DNA from: Bacteroidota bacterium
GTDB taxonomy: Bacteria; Bacteroidota; Bacteroidia; Flavobacteriales; Flavobacteriaceae
Direction: 5' to 3'
Assembly (NCBI GenBank): GCA_018267095.1
Contig: JAFDZC010000019.1
Coordinates: 1 to 64,000 of the forward strand
DNA length: 64,000 bases
Positions 1 through 9,084 of this stretch are shown piece after piece (position 1 is the stretch's first letter; each line of letters begins with the position of its first letter). Both the position numbers and the translations under genes were made by a program. Below the pieces are notes generated by a model. That model saw nothing but the letters and a program-made list of their open reading frames with translations, was not told the DNA's origin and ran no database searches.

Positions 1-2339
1 CCTGAAAAAGAACCCGTAACGCCTGTGGGCAAGTTCGATGCGGTGACATTCGTTACACCATTAGCCGTATTGTAAACAATCGGAGCAATTGCAGTGTTGA
101 CACAAAGAACTTGGTTGTCATTGCTCGTAGATGATAAGGTCATGGCTACTCCGGTATTAACCGTAATAGTCCCGCCTAAAGAAGCATTGGCGCAATTGCC
201 CGTAGTGGTTACAGTATAATTGAATACTCCTACTGCGGTTGGCGTTCCTGATATGGTAAATGTTCCTGAATTAAATACCCCGTTCATGCCGGCAGGTAAA
301 TTGGCAACGGTTGCCCCAGTGGCGTCTGTTAAGGTGTAGACAATCGAAACAGGTAATGCCTGATTCGCACACAGAGTTTGATTGTTTGATGACGCAGCAG
401 AACTCAAAACAATACTTGAATTTGGCTGAACCACAATAGTCCCGTTGGCCGAACAAACGTCTGTTCCGGCAGTGATTGATACTGAATAACTATAAGTACC
501 GGGAACAGTAGGCGTGCCTGAAACTGTAAACACCCCTGAATTATAACTTCCGGTCACACCCGGTGGTAAAGTTCCTGAAGCCAATACTCCATTTGTTGCA
601 CCGGTCGTGGTGTATGTTATTGGAGTAATGGATTGACCAATACATAAAGTTTCGCCAGGCGATGAAGTGGTCACTGTACAAGCGCAATTAGAAATAATTA
701 CTTGTGCTGTCGTTGTATATGCCGGACAATAAGCTGTTGCCGGGATTTCATATTGAACTGTGTAGGTATTGTATAGACTGCCGTTTGGAGTAATTGTACC
801 CGTATTCGGGTCAAGAATCAACCCGGCCGGAGTAGAAGTATAAGTTCCTCCAGGCGTTAATCCTGAAGCAATTACAGGCTGTGGAACCGTATTACTTTCA
901 CAAAATGGGCTTACTCCGTATGAGATGGTTCCCGTCGGTGGATTTCCAACATCAAGATTGAATTGTCTGAGGCTGACACAACCTGAGAGCAAATCTTCAA
1001 CACGAATCCAAATGGTAGACGAAGTGGCGCTGGTGATATAATGTTGTACATCCGGATCTGCAATTAATCCGGTTGAAGAACCGTAAAGAGCCTCATTATT
1101 CGTGTTGGTGTTATAATAACTAACGTTGTAAAACGCCGGATTTAGAGCACCTAAAACAGCCGTTGTCTGATCAATGTTACCAAAATCATATTGCGCGGCA
1201 ACTGGCACACAAAGGCTAATATCATTGGGCTGTGTCAATGAAATATCCGGTAAATAGGTAATTGTGATATCATCGCTAGCCAACAAACAACCTCCTGCTG
1301 TATATTGTTCAAGTTTATAAACTCCCGATTGAGTTACTATTAAATCAGGGCCGGATTCTCCAGGAATCAAAACGCCATCTTTGTACCACTTAATAACGGT
1401 TGTTCCAACGGTTAATCCTGAATTAATTGTAATTGGAGTGCCATAACAAACTCCTGTGTTGTTATTTAAACCAAATTCATCTAACAATTCCAATGGCGGA
1501 ATGGTGAAATTTTGAATAAAAACCGCAGAATCTAAAAGGTTATCAGATACATTTCCAATCGCTAATTTAATATGATAAAGCCCCCCACATTGCAACTGCG
1601 AATAGGCTCTAATCACTTTGGTAAATCCATCGTATTCTACCGTTGGTGTAGCAGAATTATTCGGGTTCAATCCTGTCGTTAGATTATTGAAAAAATAGGC
1701 CGGATTTTGCGCTCCAACACCATTGTTTGCTTGGCCGTAATTGACATTATCTATCGAAATAGGTGTCGTTGTATTGGGTATTAAGGCAATATTCTTTGCA
1801 TTACCTGTGTATGGACCTGTAATACCCGGGCCACTCAAAAAGAAACCAAAGCTATCATTAATGCTGTTTACGTATTCAGGATATTCTTCTGAGCCAAAAA
1901 CAAAGTCAAAATTGAGTTCGAGCCCTGTAGCTACAAAGTCAAACTCCAAAATGGCCGAGCTTGAAATAGTATTTCCTGCAATTGATGCTAAATCTGGATC
2001 AGAACCAAAAGCTGTAGGCGAGAGCATATTTCCGCAACCCAATGTTGAGCAATTGTTAGGGCCAAGTCCATATTGGGCGTTACCAGTTGCTAAAATAATT
2101 CCGTGGGTAAGACCCAGGGTGCTTCCATTGAAGTTAACGTTAAATTCCCCAACTTGATCTCTGAGGATGTTAGCACTCGCAGCACTTCCGTTAAATTTTA
2201 CATTTAAAGGCGTAACCCCTTGCCCTACCAATGCGTTCTGCACCAACTGAGCGGGCGTTTGTGTCGTGTTGTTGATCAGCACCTGCGCCTGCGACAAAGC
2301 ACTAGCAAAAAAGGCCATCAGCAATAGAATCTTTTTCAT
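1..2339 (-). CDS. Secreted choice-of-anchor L surface protein with Ig-like repeats (3' end beyond window)
   Basis: The frame is open from the ATG at 2339 to the window edge, giving about 779 codons without a stop, so the C-terminus lies outside. Residues 1-19 form a signal peptide ending in SQAQ. The next 240 or so residues resemble the choice-of-anchor L domain, including the family-like motif FGSEEYPEYV. Further on are Ig-like modules, and near the window edge repeats of the pattern LPxGxxGxFNSGxFTISGTPT, which look like He_PIG-type putative Ig domains. Proteins of this build are usually large Bacteroidota surface proteins ending in a type IX sorting domain or a repeat tail; that end cannot be seen here. 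The ligand and function are unknown. It is transcribed divergently from the Nfu-type gene. Confidence 0.85.
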   Translation of the reverse strand, partial: MKKILLLMAFFASALSQAQVLINNTTQTPAQLVQNALVGQGVTPLNVKFNGSAASANILRDQVGEFNVNFNGSTLGLTHGIILATGNAQYGLGPNNCSTLGCGNMLSPTAFGSDPDLASIAGNTISSSAILEFDFVATGLELNFDFVFGSEEYPEYVNSINDSFGFFLSGPGITGPYTGNAKNIALIPNTTTPISIDNVNYGQANNGVGAQNPAYFFNNLTTGLNPNNSATPTVEYDGFTKVIRAYSQLQCGGLYHIKLAIGNVSDNLLDSAVFIQNFTIPPLELLDEFGLNNNTGVCYGTPITINSGLTVGTTVIKWYKDGVLIPGESGPDLIVTQSGVYKLEQYTAGGCLLASDDITITYLPDISLTQPNDISLCVPVAAQYDFGNIDQTTAVLGALNPAFYNVSYYNTNTNNEALYGSSTGLIADPDVQHYITSATSSTIWIRVEDLLSGCVSLRQFNLDVGNPPTGTISYGVSPFCESNTVPQPVIASGLTPGGTYTSTPAGLILDPNTGTITPNGSLYNTYTVQYEIPATAYCPAYTTTAQVIISNCACTVTTSSPGETLCIGQSITPITYTTTGATNGVLASGTLPPGVTGSYNSGVFTVSGTPTVPGTYSYSVSITAGTDVCSANGTIVVQPNSSIVLSSAASSNNQTLCANQALPVSIVYTLTDATGATVANLPAGMNGVFNSGTFTISGTPTAVGVFNYTVTTTGNCANASLGGTITVNTGVAMTLSSTSNDNQVLCVNTAIAPIVYNTANGVTNVTASNLPTGVTGSFS

Positions 2340-2362
2340 AGCAATAAATTGAAAACGATGCA

Positions 2363-2392
2363 AAAAGTTATAATAAAAACTTAAATCTTCAA
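2363..2392 (-). promoter_or_regulatory. Candidate promoter of the surface-protein gene
   Basis: On the minus strand TTG (2392-2390) is followed after 19 bases by TAACTTTT and then TG (2370-2363). This is close to the flavobacterial pattern TTG-N17-19-TAnnTTTG. The ATG follows 23 bases later. An alternative -7 element, TATATTTG, lies at 2397-2390. Confidence 0.4.
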
Positions 2393-2421
2393 ATATACAG
2401 ATTCACTCAACATAACTTCGT

Positions 2422-2429
2422 TAAATTTG
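2422..2429 (+). promoter_or_regulatory. -7 promoter element of the Nfu-type gene
   Basis: TAAATTTG matches TAnnTTTG exactly and lies 17 bases before the ATG at 2447. No TTG is seen at the expected upstream distance, so only the -7 element supports this call. Confidence 0.4.
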
Positions 2430-2446
2430 CAAAAAATCAAACAGTC

Positions 2447-3346
2447 ATGATTAAAATCACCATAAAAGAAACCCAAAATCCTACGATTCTCAAATTTGAA
2501 TTTCCCGATTTTATCACCCAAAATGAAAGCTTTGAATTCAAAAACATTGACGAAGCTCAAAATTCGCCTTTAGCGCAAAAACTCTTTTATTTACCGTTTG
2601 TCAAAACCGTTTATATCTCCGGAAACTTCATTGCTATTGAGCGCTTTAGCATTGTGGAATGGTCTGATGTTCAAGAAGCGGTTGCCGAACAAATCGAAGA
2701 ATTCGTCAATAATGGCGGTGAGATTGTAAAACCATCTGAACAAAACGCACAGAAAAAACCGGTAAGCGTGTATGGCGAAACCACACCCAATCCGGCCACA
2801 CTCAAATTTGTGGTCAACACGCGCATCACACCGGCGGCAGTTGAATTCAAAAACATCGACCAGGCGGATGCCTCTCCACTAGCCCGCGAACTTTTTAACT
2901 TTGCGTTTGTCAAAGAAGTTTTCATCGACGAGAACTACGTAACCATCACCAAATACGACCGTTACGATTGGAACGAAATCACGCTCGAATTGCGCACCTT
3001 CATCAAACATTACATCGAAAACGGCGGAACCGTCGTTGACCCCACTTTGATCAAAGAATCCAGTCCGGCCGAAAAACAAAACGCGCCGCAATACGAATCG
3101 CTCGATCCGACCTCGCAACAAATCATTGACATCCTCGAAGAATACGTGCGTCCGGCGGTGGCAGCCGATGGCGGAAACATCGTTTTTGATTCATACGACG
3201 ACCGTGAAAAACGCGTCAAAGTGATCTTGCAAGGCGCTTGCAACGGTTGTCCGTCGAGTACTTTTACACTCAAAAACGGCATTGAAAACATGCTCAAAGA
3301 CATGCTCAAAAACCCGGAAATCAAAGTCGAGGCGCTCAACGCTTAA
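2447..3346 (+). CDS. NifU/Nfu-family Fe-S cluster scaffold or carrier
   Basis: The 299-residue protein has two Nfu N-terminal-like domains in tandem (about residues 1-90 and 105-195). Each begins with a TxNPxTLKF-type motif, which points to internal duplication. A C-terminal NifU domain follows (about 221-295) with the cluster-ligand pair C265 and C268 in ACNGCPSS. The family binds a [4Fe-4S] or [2Fe-2S] cluster between two subunits and hands it to client proteins in the cytoplasm. The duplicated N-terminus is common in Bacteroidota members. The gene stands alone, with its own -7 element and a weak terminator behind it. No suf or isc genes are adjacent. Confidence 0.9.
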   Translation: MIKITIKETQNPTILKFEFPDFITQNESFEFKNIDEAQNSPLAQKLFYLPFVKTVYISGNFIAIERFSIVEWSDVQEAVAEQIEEFVNNGGEIVKPSEQNAQKKPVSVYGETTPNPATLKFVVNTRITPAAVEFKNIDQADASPLARELFNFAFVKEVFIDENYVTITKYDRYDWNEITLELRTFIKHYIENGGTVVDPTLIKESSPAEKQNAPQYESLDPTSQQIIDILEEYVRPAVAADGGNIVFDSYDDREKRVKVILQGACNGCPSSTFTLKNGIENMLKDMLKNPEIKVEALNA

Positions 3347-3356
3347 CACAAAATAC

Positions 3357-3380
3357 AAAAGCGTCTTTCGGGGCGGTTTT
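3357..3380 (+). terminator. Weak hairpin terminator after the Nfu-type gene
   Basis: AAAAGCGTC and GGCGGTTTT pair with one mismatch and one G-T pair around a short TTTCGG loop, followed by more T residues. It begins 10 bases after the stop codon. Confidence 0.4.
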
Positions 3381-3396
3381 TTAATGAGAAGCTCAT

Positions 3397-3464
3397 CCGG
3401 CTGTTCGCTGTAATCTTTTTGTTTTGCAAACAAAAAGGATTTCCGCTGCCATCCGGGCTAGGGC
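3397..3464 (+). repeat. Dispersed palindromic (REP-like) element, copy A
   Basis: An imperfect palindrome contains a perfect 10-bp hairpin: CTTTTTGTTT (3415-3424), loop TGC, AAACAAAAAG (3428-3437). The flanks GGCTGTTCGCT...ATCTT and GGATTTCCGCTGCCATCC reappear around a different hairpin in copy B near 49.2 kb. This kind of hairpin-centred repeat is scattered in Flavobacterium genomes. It lies directly in front of the YyaL-like gene and argues that translation starts downstream of it at 3491. Confidence 0.65.
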
Positions 3465-3490
3465 AACTCAGTAAAATCAAACCATCGTTT

Positions 3491-5506
3491 ATGAACGAAC
3501 TCTCAAAAGAATCGAGCCCATATTTGTTGCAACACGCGCAAAATCCGGTGCATTGGAAAGCCTGGAACCCGCAGTCGTTGCAATCGGCACAAGAACAAAA
3601 CAAACTGCTCATCATCAGCGTTGGCTATTCGGCTTGTCATTGGTGCCATGTGATGGAACACGAAAGTTTTGAAGACACTGAAGTGGCCGAAGTCATGAAC
3701 GCTCATTTTGTCAACATCAAAGTCGATCGCGAAGAACGCCCAGATATTGACGCGATTTATATGAAAGCCGTTCAAATCATGACCGGACAAGGCGGTTGGC
3801 CCATGAACGTAGTGGCTTTGCCCGACGGAAGACCGGTTTGGGGCGGCACTTATTTCAGAAAAAACCAGTGGGTCAATTCGCTCGAACAGTTGCAAGAACT
3901 CTATACCCAACAACCTGAAAAAATGCTCGATTACGCCCAGCGATTACAATTGGGTTTAGCGCAAATCAGTCTTTTGCCCGAACCTAAACAAGCTGCTGAT
4001 GAGCAAACTATTGATTTGTTGGTCGAAAAATGGAAAAAAAGTTTTGACCATGAATTCGGCGGATTGGCACGCGCACCCAAATTTATGATGCCCAGCAATT
4101 ATAAATTTTTGATGCGTTATGCCTATCAAAACAACGATGCCGAGTTACAAGAATTTGTTGATCTAACCTTAACGCGCATGGCTTGGGGCGGTTTGTTTGA
4201 TACGGTCGACGGCGGATTTTCACGCTATTCGGTCGATATGCGCTGGCATGTTCCGCACTTTGAAAAAATGCTTTATGACAATGGTCAATTGACATCGCTC
4301 TATGCACAAGCCTACAAACGAACCCAAAATCCGTTGTACAAAACCGTCATCGAAAAAACTTTGGATTTTGTCACCCGCGAATGGCTCACTTCAGAAGGTG
4401 CTTTTTACAGCGCGCTTGATGCCGACAGCTTGAATGCGGCAAATCATCTTGAAGAAGGCGCTTTTTATGTTTGGACAAAAACAGAATTGCAAAACATCCT
4501 CGGTGACGATTTTGCGCTTTTTGCTCGTTTGTTCAACATCAATGATTTCGGGCATTGGGAACACGAAAACTATGTCCTAATCCAAAACCAACCCTTAGAC
4601 ACAATCGCGCGTGAATTTAATCTGACCGAAGATGAACTTTCGGAACGCAAATCCGGTTGGGAAAAACTACTTTTTGAAGTTCGTCAAAAACGCTCAAAAC
4701 CACGCCTGGATGACAAGTGTCTGACTTCATGGAACGCTTGGATGCTTAAAGGATATTTGGATGCTTACCAAGCTTTGGGTCATCAGCAGTATCTAGAAAT
4801 TGCACTCAAAAATGCGCATTTTATCAGCCATAAACAGTGGTCGCCGGAAGGTTTTTTGTGGCACAATTACAAAAACGGAACCAGCAGCGTCAATGGTTTT
4901 TTAGAAGATTACGCCGCTGTAATTGCTGCGTTGATTAGTTTGCATCAAACTACTTTCGACCCGTCGTGGCTCAAGCAAGCCAAGCAACTCACAGATTATT
5001 GCTTGGAGCATTTTTACAGAGAAAGTCAAGGTTTTTTTGCCTTTACTTCAGATTTAGACGATGCTTTGGTGAGCGAACATTTTGAAGTTGAAGACAATGT
5101 GATTCCGGCATCCAACTCGGTGATGGCCAAAAATTTATTGCAACTCAGCGTATATTTTAACCATGCTTATTACGAAAAAACAGCCACACAAATGATTCAA
5201 AAAATGCTGGGCAATATTGATTATCCGAGCGCGTTTTCAAATTGGCTCAACAATTATTTAGATCTGGGAAAAACTCGAAAAGAATTGGCTATTTGCAGTT
5301 CAAAGGCCGTAGAATTAGCGCGCGGATTTCATCAAAATTATTTGCCGAACGTATGGATTTCCGGCACAAATGAACCTTCTGATTTGCCTTTTCTTCAAAA
5401 CCGATTCAATAATCACAAAGACTTGTTTTACATCTGTCAAAACCAAACCTGCCAACAGCCGCTCAGCGATATCAGTACTGTTTTAAACGAACTAAAATCT
5501 CTATAA
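3491..5506 (+). CDS. Thioredoxin-domain protein, YyaL/DUF255 family
   Basis: The 671-residue protein starts MNELSKESSPYLLQHAQNPV, the usual N-terminus of this family. An in-frame ATG at 3419 would begin inside the palindromic element, so 3491 is preferred. Residues 1-165 form a thioredoxin-like domain (DUF255) with C49 and C52 in SACHWCHVMEHESF. The rest resembles an (alpha/alpha)6 barrel of the N-acylglucosamine 2-epimerase or cellobiose epimerase type. The family is widespread (bacterial YyaL, human SPATA20), usually cytoplasmic, and its substrate is not established. No signal peptide is seen. An MscS-type gene follows 62 bases downstream. Confidence 0.88.
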   Translation: MNELSKESSPYLLQHAQNPVHWKAWNPQSLQSAQEQNKLLIISVGYSACHWCHVMEHESFEDTEVAEVMNAHFVNIKVDREERPDIDAIYMKAVQIMTGQGGWPMNVVALPDGRPVWGGTYFRKNQWVNSLEQLQELYTQQPEKMLDYAQRLQLGLAQISLLPEPKQAADEQTIDLLVEKWKKSFDHEFGGLARAPKFMMPSNYKFLMRYAYQNNDAELQEFVDLTLTRMAWGGLFDTVDGGFSRYSVDMRWHVPHFEKMLYDNGQLTSLYAQAYKRTQNPLYKTVIEKTLDFVTREWLTSEGAFYSALDADSLNAANHLEEGAFYVWTKTELQNILGDDFALFARLFNINDFGHWEHENYVLIQNQPLDTIAREFNLTEDELSERKSGWEKLLFEVRQKRSKPRLDDKCLTSWNAWMLKGYLDAYQALGHQQYLEIALKNAHFISHKQWSPEGFLWHNYKNGTSSVNGFLEDYAAVIAALISLHQTTFDPSWLKQAKQLTDYCLEHFYRESQGFFAFTSDLDDALVSEHFEVEDNVIPASNSVMAKNLLQLSVYFNHAYYEKTATQMIQKMLGNIDYPSAFSNWLNNYLDLGKTRKELAICSSKAVELARGFHQNYLPNVWISGTNEPSDLPFLQNRFNNHKDLFYICQNQTCQQPLSDISTVLNELKSL

Positions 5507-5568
5507 ATTAATTTATTTTTACACCAGAATATATGTTTTGCATCCAGAAAATTTTATTAGAAACTCCG

Positions 5569-6393
5569 ATGAAAATCCATCAAGAAATTCGCTCGATTGA
5601 CCAATATTTAGATTCATTGCTCAACCTACTGCTTGATTATGCACCAAAATTGGTGGCTGCGCTGATCATGCTTTTTGTGGGTATTTGGGCCATTCGGGTC
5701 ATCAATAGAATCTCGCGCAAAATTATGTTCAAACGCGAGATAGAGCCCACGCTTATTGAGTTTTTGTCCGATATTATTTATTGGGGCTTGCGATTGGTTT
5801 TGTTTATTGCCGTTATCTCAAAATTAGGAATTGAATCGTCATCATTCTTAACCATTTTAGGTGCAGCCGGTTTGGCTATTGGCTTATCATTACAGGGTTC
5901 GCTTTCTAACTTTGCCGGCGGAATGCTGATTATTTTGTTTAAACCGTTCAAATTGGGAGACACCATTGAAGCGCAAGGAGTTTCAGGAACCGTGATTGAC
6001 ATTCAGATTTTTGTCACGCAATTACTTACGGCCAACAATCAGGTAATTTTTGTGCCCAACGGAGCCTTATCTAACGGAACCATTACCAATTTTTCGAAGC
6101 AAAGTACGCGCAGAACGGATCTGACCATCGGCGTTTCATACGAAACCAATTTAAAAGAAGTCAAAGAGGTTCTCACTGAGGTTTTAACTTCTAATAACAA
6201 AATTCTTAAAACACCGGCGCCCAATGTTTCTGTTCGAGAACTCACCGATTCGGGTGTGAAATTGGCCGTTCGCGCTTGGGCCAAAAATGAAGATTTTGGG
6301 GATGTTTCCATCCATATTCTAGAAGATTGCATGCAAGCTTTAGATAAAGCTGATATAAAATATCAACCTTTTGTGCGCGAAACTTCGAAGTAA
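5569..6393 (+). CDS. Small-conductance mechanosensitive channel (MscS family)
   Basis: The product is 274 residues from the ATG at 5569 (MKIHQEIRS). An upstream in-frame ATG at 5533 would add 12 residues and overlaps a TATGTTTTG sequence that may be a promoter element. Three membrane helices are visible at about 22-46, 64-86 and 92-122. The third carries the glycine/alanine-rich pore-lining pattern GAAGLAIGLSLQGSLSN, typical of MscS TM3. A beta-domain and a C-terminal alpha/beta region follow, including VPNGALSNGTITNFS. The family opens under membrane tension to release solutes during hypo-osmotic shock. The length is typical for minimal MscS proteins (E. coli MscS has 286). Confidence 0.92.
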   Translation: MKIHQEIRSIDQYLDSLLNLLLDYAPKLVAALIMLFVGIWAIRVINRISRKIMFKREIEPTLIEFLSDIIYWGLRLVLFIAVISKLGIESSSFLTILGAAGLAIGLSLQGSLSNFAGGMLIILFKPFKLGDTIEAQGVSGTVIDIQIFVTQLLTANNQVIFVPNGALSNGTITNFSKQSTRRTDLTIGVSYETNLKEVKEVLTEVLTSNNKILKTPAPNVSVRELTDSGVKLAVRAWAKNEDFGDVSIHILEDCMQALDKADIKYQPFVRETSK

Positions 6394-6425
6394 TTTTTAC
6401 CTTTAGTGCTATTCAACTCGAACTT

Positions 6426-7103
6426 ATGAAATCCTTTTTAAATGTATCATTGGCCATCCTTTTTTCGTTGACTTGCATGGCACAAAACAAAGATGTCAAC
6501 GGACGAAAAATCAATCCGTATAATGTTCACATCACCGGAATGGATCGGTTTGTATCGCAAAAACCTGAGGGTTCACCATACCTGAATAAAGCATTTTCAT
6601 TGGCAAAAATTGAAGGTTTTGACGGAAAATTTGCACTAAGATACAATGCTTATAGTGATGAGTTTGAATTTTTAGACAATAAGAGAGATACTCTATTATT
6701 AGATAAATCTGAAGTATATTCAAAAATAACTTATGCCGGTTCAAACAAAGTATACCTCTTGGTCAATTATATCAACTCGTCCGGAAAAATGTATCAGGGC
6801 TATCTAATTGAACAACATCAAAAAAATAATTGGGCAGTTCTTAAACGAGAGCGCATCAGCTTTTATCCGGGCAAAAAAGCCAAAACATCGCTTGAAAACG
6901 ATATGCCCGCTAAATACAACAAAGAAAAGGAGGATTTTTATCTCAGAAAAAACGATGGTTCCATAGTTGAATTTCCAGAATCAAAAAAACAACTTAGCAA
7001 GCTATTTCCCGATAAAAAAGATGCCATTGAAGTTTTTGTAAAAGAGCAAAAAATTGATTTTGAATACGATCAAAACAAAATCATTGACTTCTTAGCTCAA
7101 TAA
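6426..7103 (+). CDS. Exported protein of unknown function
   Basis: I do not recognise this 225-residue protein. Residues 1-20 look like a signal peptide ending in CMAQ; the cysteine there is not in a good lipobox, so it is probably not a lipoprotein. The mature part is rich in lysine, aspartate and tyrosine and has no further membrane segment or clear repeat. A near-consensus -7 element, TACCTTTA, sits at 6398-6405. It ends 5 bases before the converging tsaB gene, with no room for a strong terminator. Periplasmic or surface location is inferred only from the signal peptide. Confidence 0.7.
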   Translation: MKSFLNVSLAILFSLTCMAQNKDVNGRKINPYNVHITGMDRFVSQKPEGSPYLNKAFSLAKIEGFDGKFALRYNAYSDEFEFLDNKRDTLLLDKSEVYSKITYAGSNKVYLLVNYINSSGKMYQGYLIEQHQKNNWAVLKRERISFYPGKKAKTSLENDMPAKYNKEKEDFYLRKNDGSIVEFPESKKQLSKLFPDKKDAIEVFVKEQKIDFEYDQNKIIDFLAQ

Positions 7104-7108
7104 AACAA

Positions 7109-7777
7109 CTATTTTTTTGCCATCGTTCCTACAAAATCTTTGAGGTAAAACGGCTCGAAATAAGCCAAGTCTTCAAATGAGTTTTGTGTAAATTTTTGAT
7201 GACTTATTGTAGCCATTTCTTTGGCTGAAGGAAATTCAATTTCAGATAAAAAAAAGTGGTTTTCGGCCTTGAGCACTTCTTGGCATTTAGATTGACAATC
7301 GCCCACAAAATATAGGTTTTGACCATACTCAGCAAATGAATTTTCATCAATGATTTGCGCTTCAACACCGCGCACTTGATGAAATTGAGTATCATAAATT
7401 GCGCTGTATACTTCCATGCGGCGCGCATCTATCATCGGAACAATCAAACCATCATTTATTTGCACTTGACTGGCCAAAACTTGCAAAGTATCAACGGCTA
7501 TGAGCGGGATATTCAGCGCATAACACAAACCTTTGGCGGCCGAAACTCCGATGCGCAATCCGGTATAAGAACCCGGGCCTTGACTGACCGCAACAGCCTG
7601 CAAATCTGAAAAACGCAACTGACTCTCAAGCAAAGCTTCTTCAATAAAAACGTGAAGCTTTTCCGCATGTGAATATCCGCTTTCGGCAACTTCTTTGAGC
7701 GCTATGACTTCGCCATCACGGGCAATTGAAACCGAACAATTTCTGGTAGCCGTTTCAATATTGAGGATGTAGCTCAT
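7109..7777 (-). CDS. tsaB: TsaB, tRNA threonylcarbamoyladenosine biosynthesis protein
   Basis: The 222-residue ASKHA-fold protein starts with the N-terminal strand pattern ILNIETATRNCSVSIA and carries the family signature GPGSYTGLRIGVSAAKGL near residues 68-86. TsaB partners with TsaD and TsaE to add threonylcarbamoyl to A37 of ANN-decoding tRNAs in the cytoplasm; it is a pseudo-kinase scaffold, not the catalytic subunit. Its length matches the family (about 220-235). Its ATG overlaps the stop codon of the upstream adaptor gene (TAATG), suggesting translational coupling in the TolC-adaptor-tsaB operon. That partnership looks positional, not functional. Confidence 0.93.
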   Translation of the reverse strand: MSYILNIETATRNCSVSIARDGEVIALKEVAESGYSHAEKLHVFIEEALLESQLRFSDLQAVAVSQGPGSYTGLRIGVSAAKGLCYALNIPLIAVDTLQVLASQVQINDGLIVPMIDARRMEVYSAIYDTQFHQVRGVEAQIIDENSFAEYGQNLYFVGDCQSKCQEVLKAENHFFLSEIEFPSAKEMATISHQKFTQNSFEDLAYFEPFYLKDFVGTMAKK

Positions 7778-9075
7778 TACTTTTTGTTTTCGGATGATTT
7801 CGGATTGGAAAGTTTTACTTTATCGCCTGAATTTAAATCTTTGGTGACCGTTGTATACGGGCCGGTAATGATTTCTTCACCCGGTTTTAAGCCTTCTGAA
7901 ATTTCAATATTGGTGTCGTCTTGAATACCGGTTTTTACAACTCTAATTTTGGCTTTATCGCCTTGGCGCACAAACACGCATTCATACTTTTTGTCGCTTT
8001 TGTGCTTGTTTTTATCTTCATTGGCCGGCGCTCCCAGATTGGTTTTAACCGTAGCGGTCGTATCATTTTTAACCACCACTGCACTGATTGGAACACCCAA
8101 AACTTTCTCCTTGCGCTTGGTAATAACATCAACCGTTGCAGTCATACCAGGACGGAATGGCGAATAAGAAGCCGGTTTGCCCACCAATAAATCTTGATAT
8201 GATTCTTTGAGAATTCTGACCTTGACTTTAAAATTGGTTACTTGGTCGGCGGTTAAGGTTGTGCTGGCTGAATTTGAAATACTCGTGACCAAACCTTTGA
8301 ACTGTTTTTTCAAATAGGCGTCGACCTCAACTCGGGCTGAATCACCCACATTGATTTTTACAATGTCATTTTCGTTAACATCAACTTCGACTTCCATATT
8401 GTTTAAATTGGCCACGCGCAAAAGCTCGGTCCCGGTCATTTGTTGGGTTCCCAGAACGCGTTCTCCGAGTTCTACATTGAGCAAAGAAATCGTTCCGTCC
8501 GCCGGAGCGTAAATAGTTGTTCGTCCTAAATTGTCTTTGGCTTCATTTACCGTAGCCGTAGCGCTTTTCATATTGTAGTAGGCCGATTGTTTTGAAGCTT
8601 TGGCATTCTCAAAAGCAGCCACCGCTTTGTCCCAATCCGATTTTGATATGATTCCTTTGTCAAATAAGGTCTTGCTTCGTTCGTAACTGGCTTTGGCTTC
8701 GTTGTAAGTTGCATCGGCTTGGCTCAGACCGGCTTTGGTTTGCGATAAACCTGCCAAAGTTCGGTTATAACCAGAAGTGTATAAATCAGGATTAATGCGT
8801 ACCAACAAATCGCCTTTTTTGACTACTTGTCCTTCTTTTACGGGTAAATCAATGATTTCTCCGGAAACTTCCGATGATATTTTGACTTCAATTTCTGGTT
8901 GGATTTTCCCGGTAGCCGACACGGTTTCAACAATGGTCATCTCAGAAGCTTTGGCTGTTTCGACCTCAATACTGTGGTCTTGATTTCCGATGATTCCTTT
9001 TTTGTTGAGGATGAGCAACACGATGACAAGCAAAATAGCTCCTCCAATAAAGTAATAAAGTTTCTTTTTAGACAT
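7777..9075 (-). CDS. Periplasmic adaptor subunit of a tripartite efflux system (HlyD/MacA-like)
   Basis: The 432-residue protein has one N-terminal membrane helix (about 5-24). A lipoyl-like half domain follows (about 60-95, with VKEGQVVKKGDLLVRI), then an alpha-hairpin of about 100-175, the second lipoyl half (APADGTISLL), a beta-barrel and a membrane-proximal domain. These adaptors bridge an inner-membrane pump and a TolC channel. A lysine/aspartate-rich loop (about 360-375, near NEDKNKHKSDKK) is unusual. The TolC gene lies 9 bases upstream. No ABC or RND permease gene is adjacent: tsaB follows instead. It resembles MacA-type adaptors more than AcrA, so an ABC partner elsewhere is the better guess. 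Confidence 0.88.
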   Translation of the reverse strand: MSKKKLYYFIGGAILLVIVLLILNKKGIIGNQDHSIEVETAKASEMTIVETVSATGKIQPEIEVKISSEVSGEIIDLPVKEGQVVKKGDLLVRINPDLYTSGYNRTLAGLSQTKAGLSQADATYNEAKASYERSKTLFDKGIISKSDWDKAVAAFENAKASKQSAYYNMKSATATVNEAKDNLGRTTIYAPADGTISLLNVELGERVLGTQQMTGTELLRVANLNNMEVEVDVNENDIVKINVGDSARVEVDAYLKKQFKGLVTSISNSASTTLTADQVTNFKVKVRILKESYQDLLVGKPASYSPFRPGMTATVDVITKRKEKVLGVPISAVVVKNDTTATVKTNLGAPANEDKNKHKSDKKYECVFVRQGDKAKIRVVKTGIQDDTNIEISEGLKPGEEIITGPYTTVTKDLNSGDKVKLSNPKSSENKK

Positions 9076-9084
9076 GATCAGCTG

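Noticed and set aside
1741-2157. Plus-strand open frame of 138 codons opposite the surface protein
   Set aside because: It lies fully antisense to a frame with clear domain motifs, has no promoter or signal, and its composition looks like a reflection of the opposite strand.
3415-3437. Hairpin at 3415-3437 as a plain transcription terminator
   Set aside because: It is AT-rich with no following T-tract, and its flanks recur around another hairpin at 49.2 kb, so a repeat element is the better explanation.
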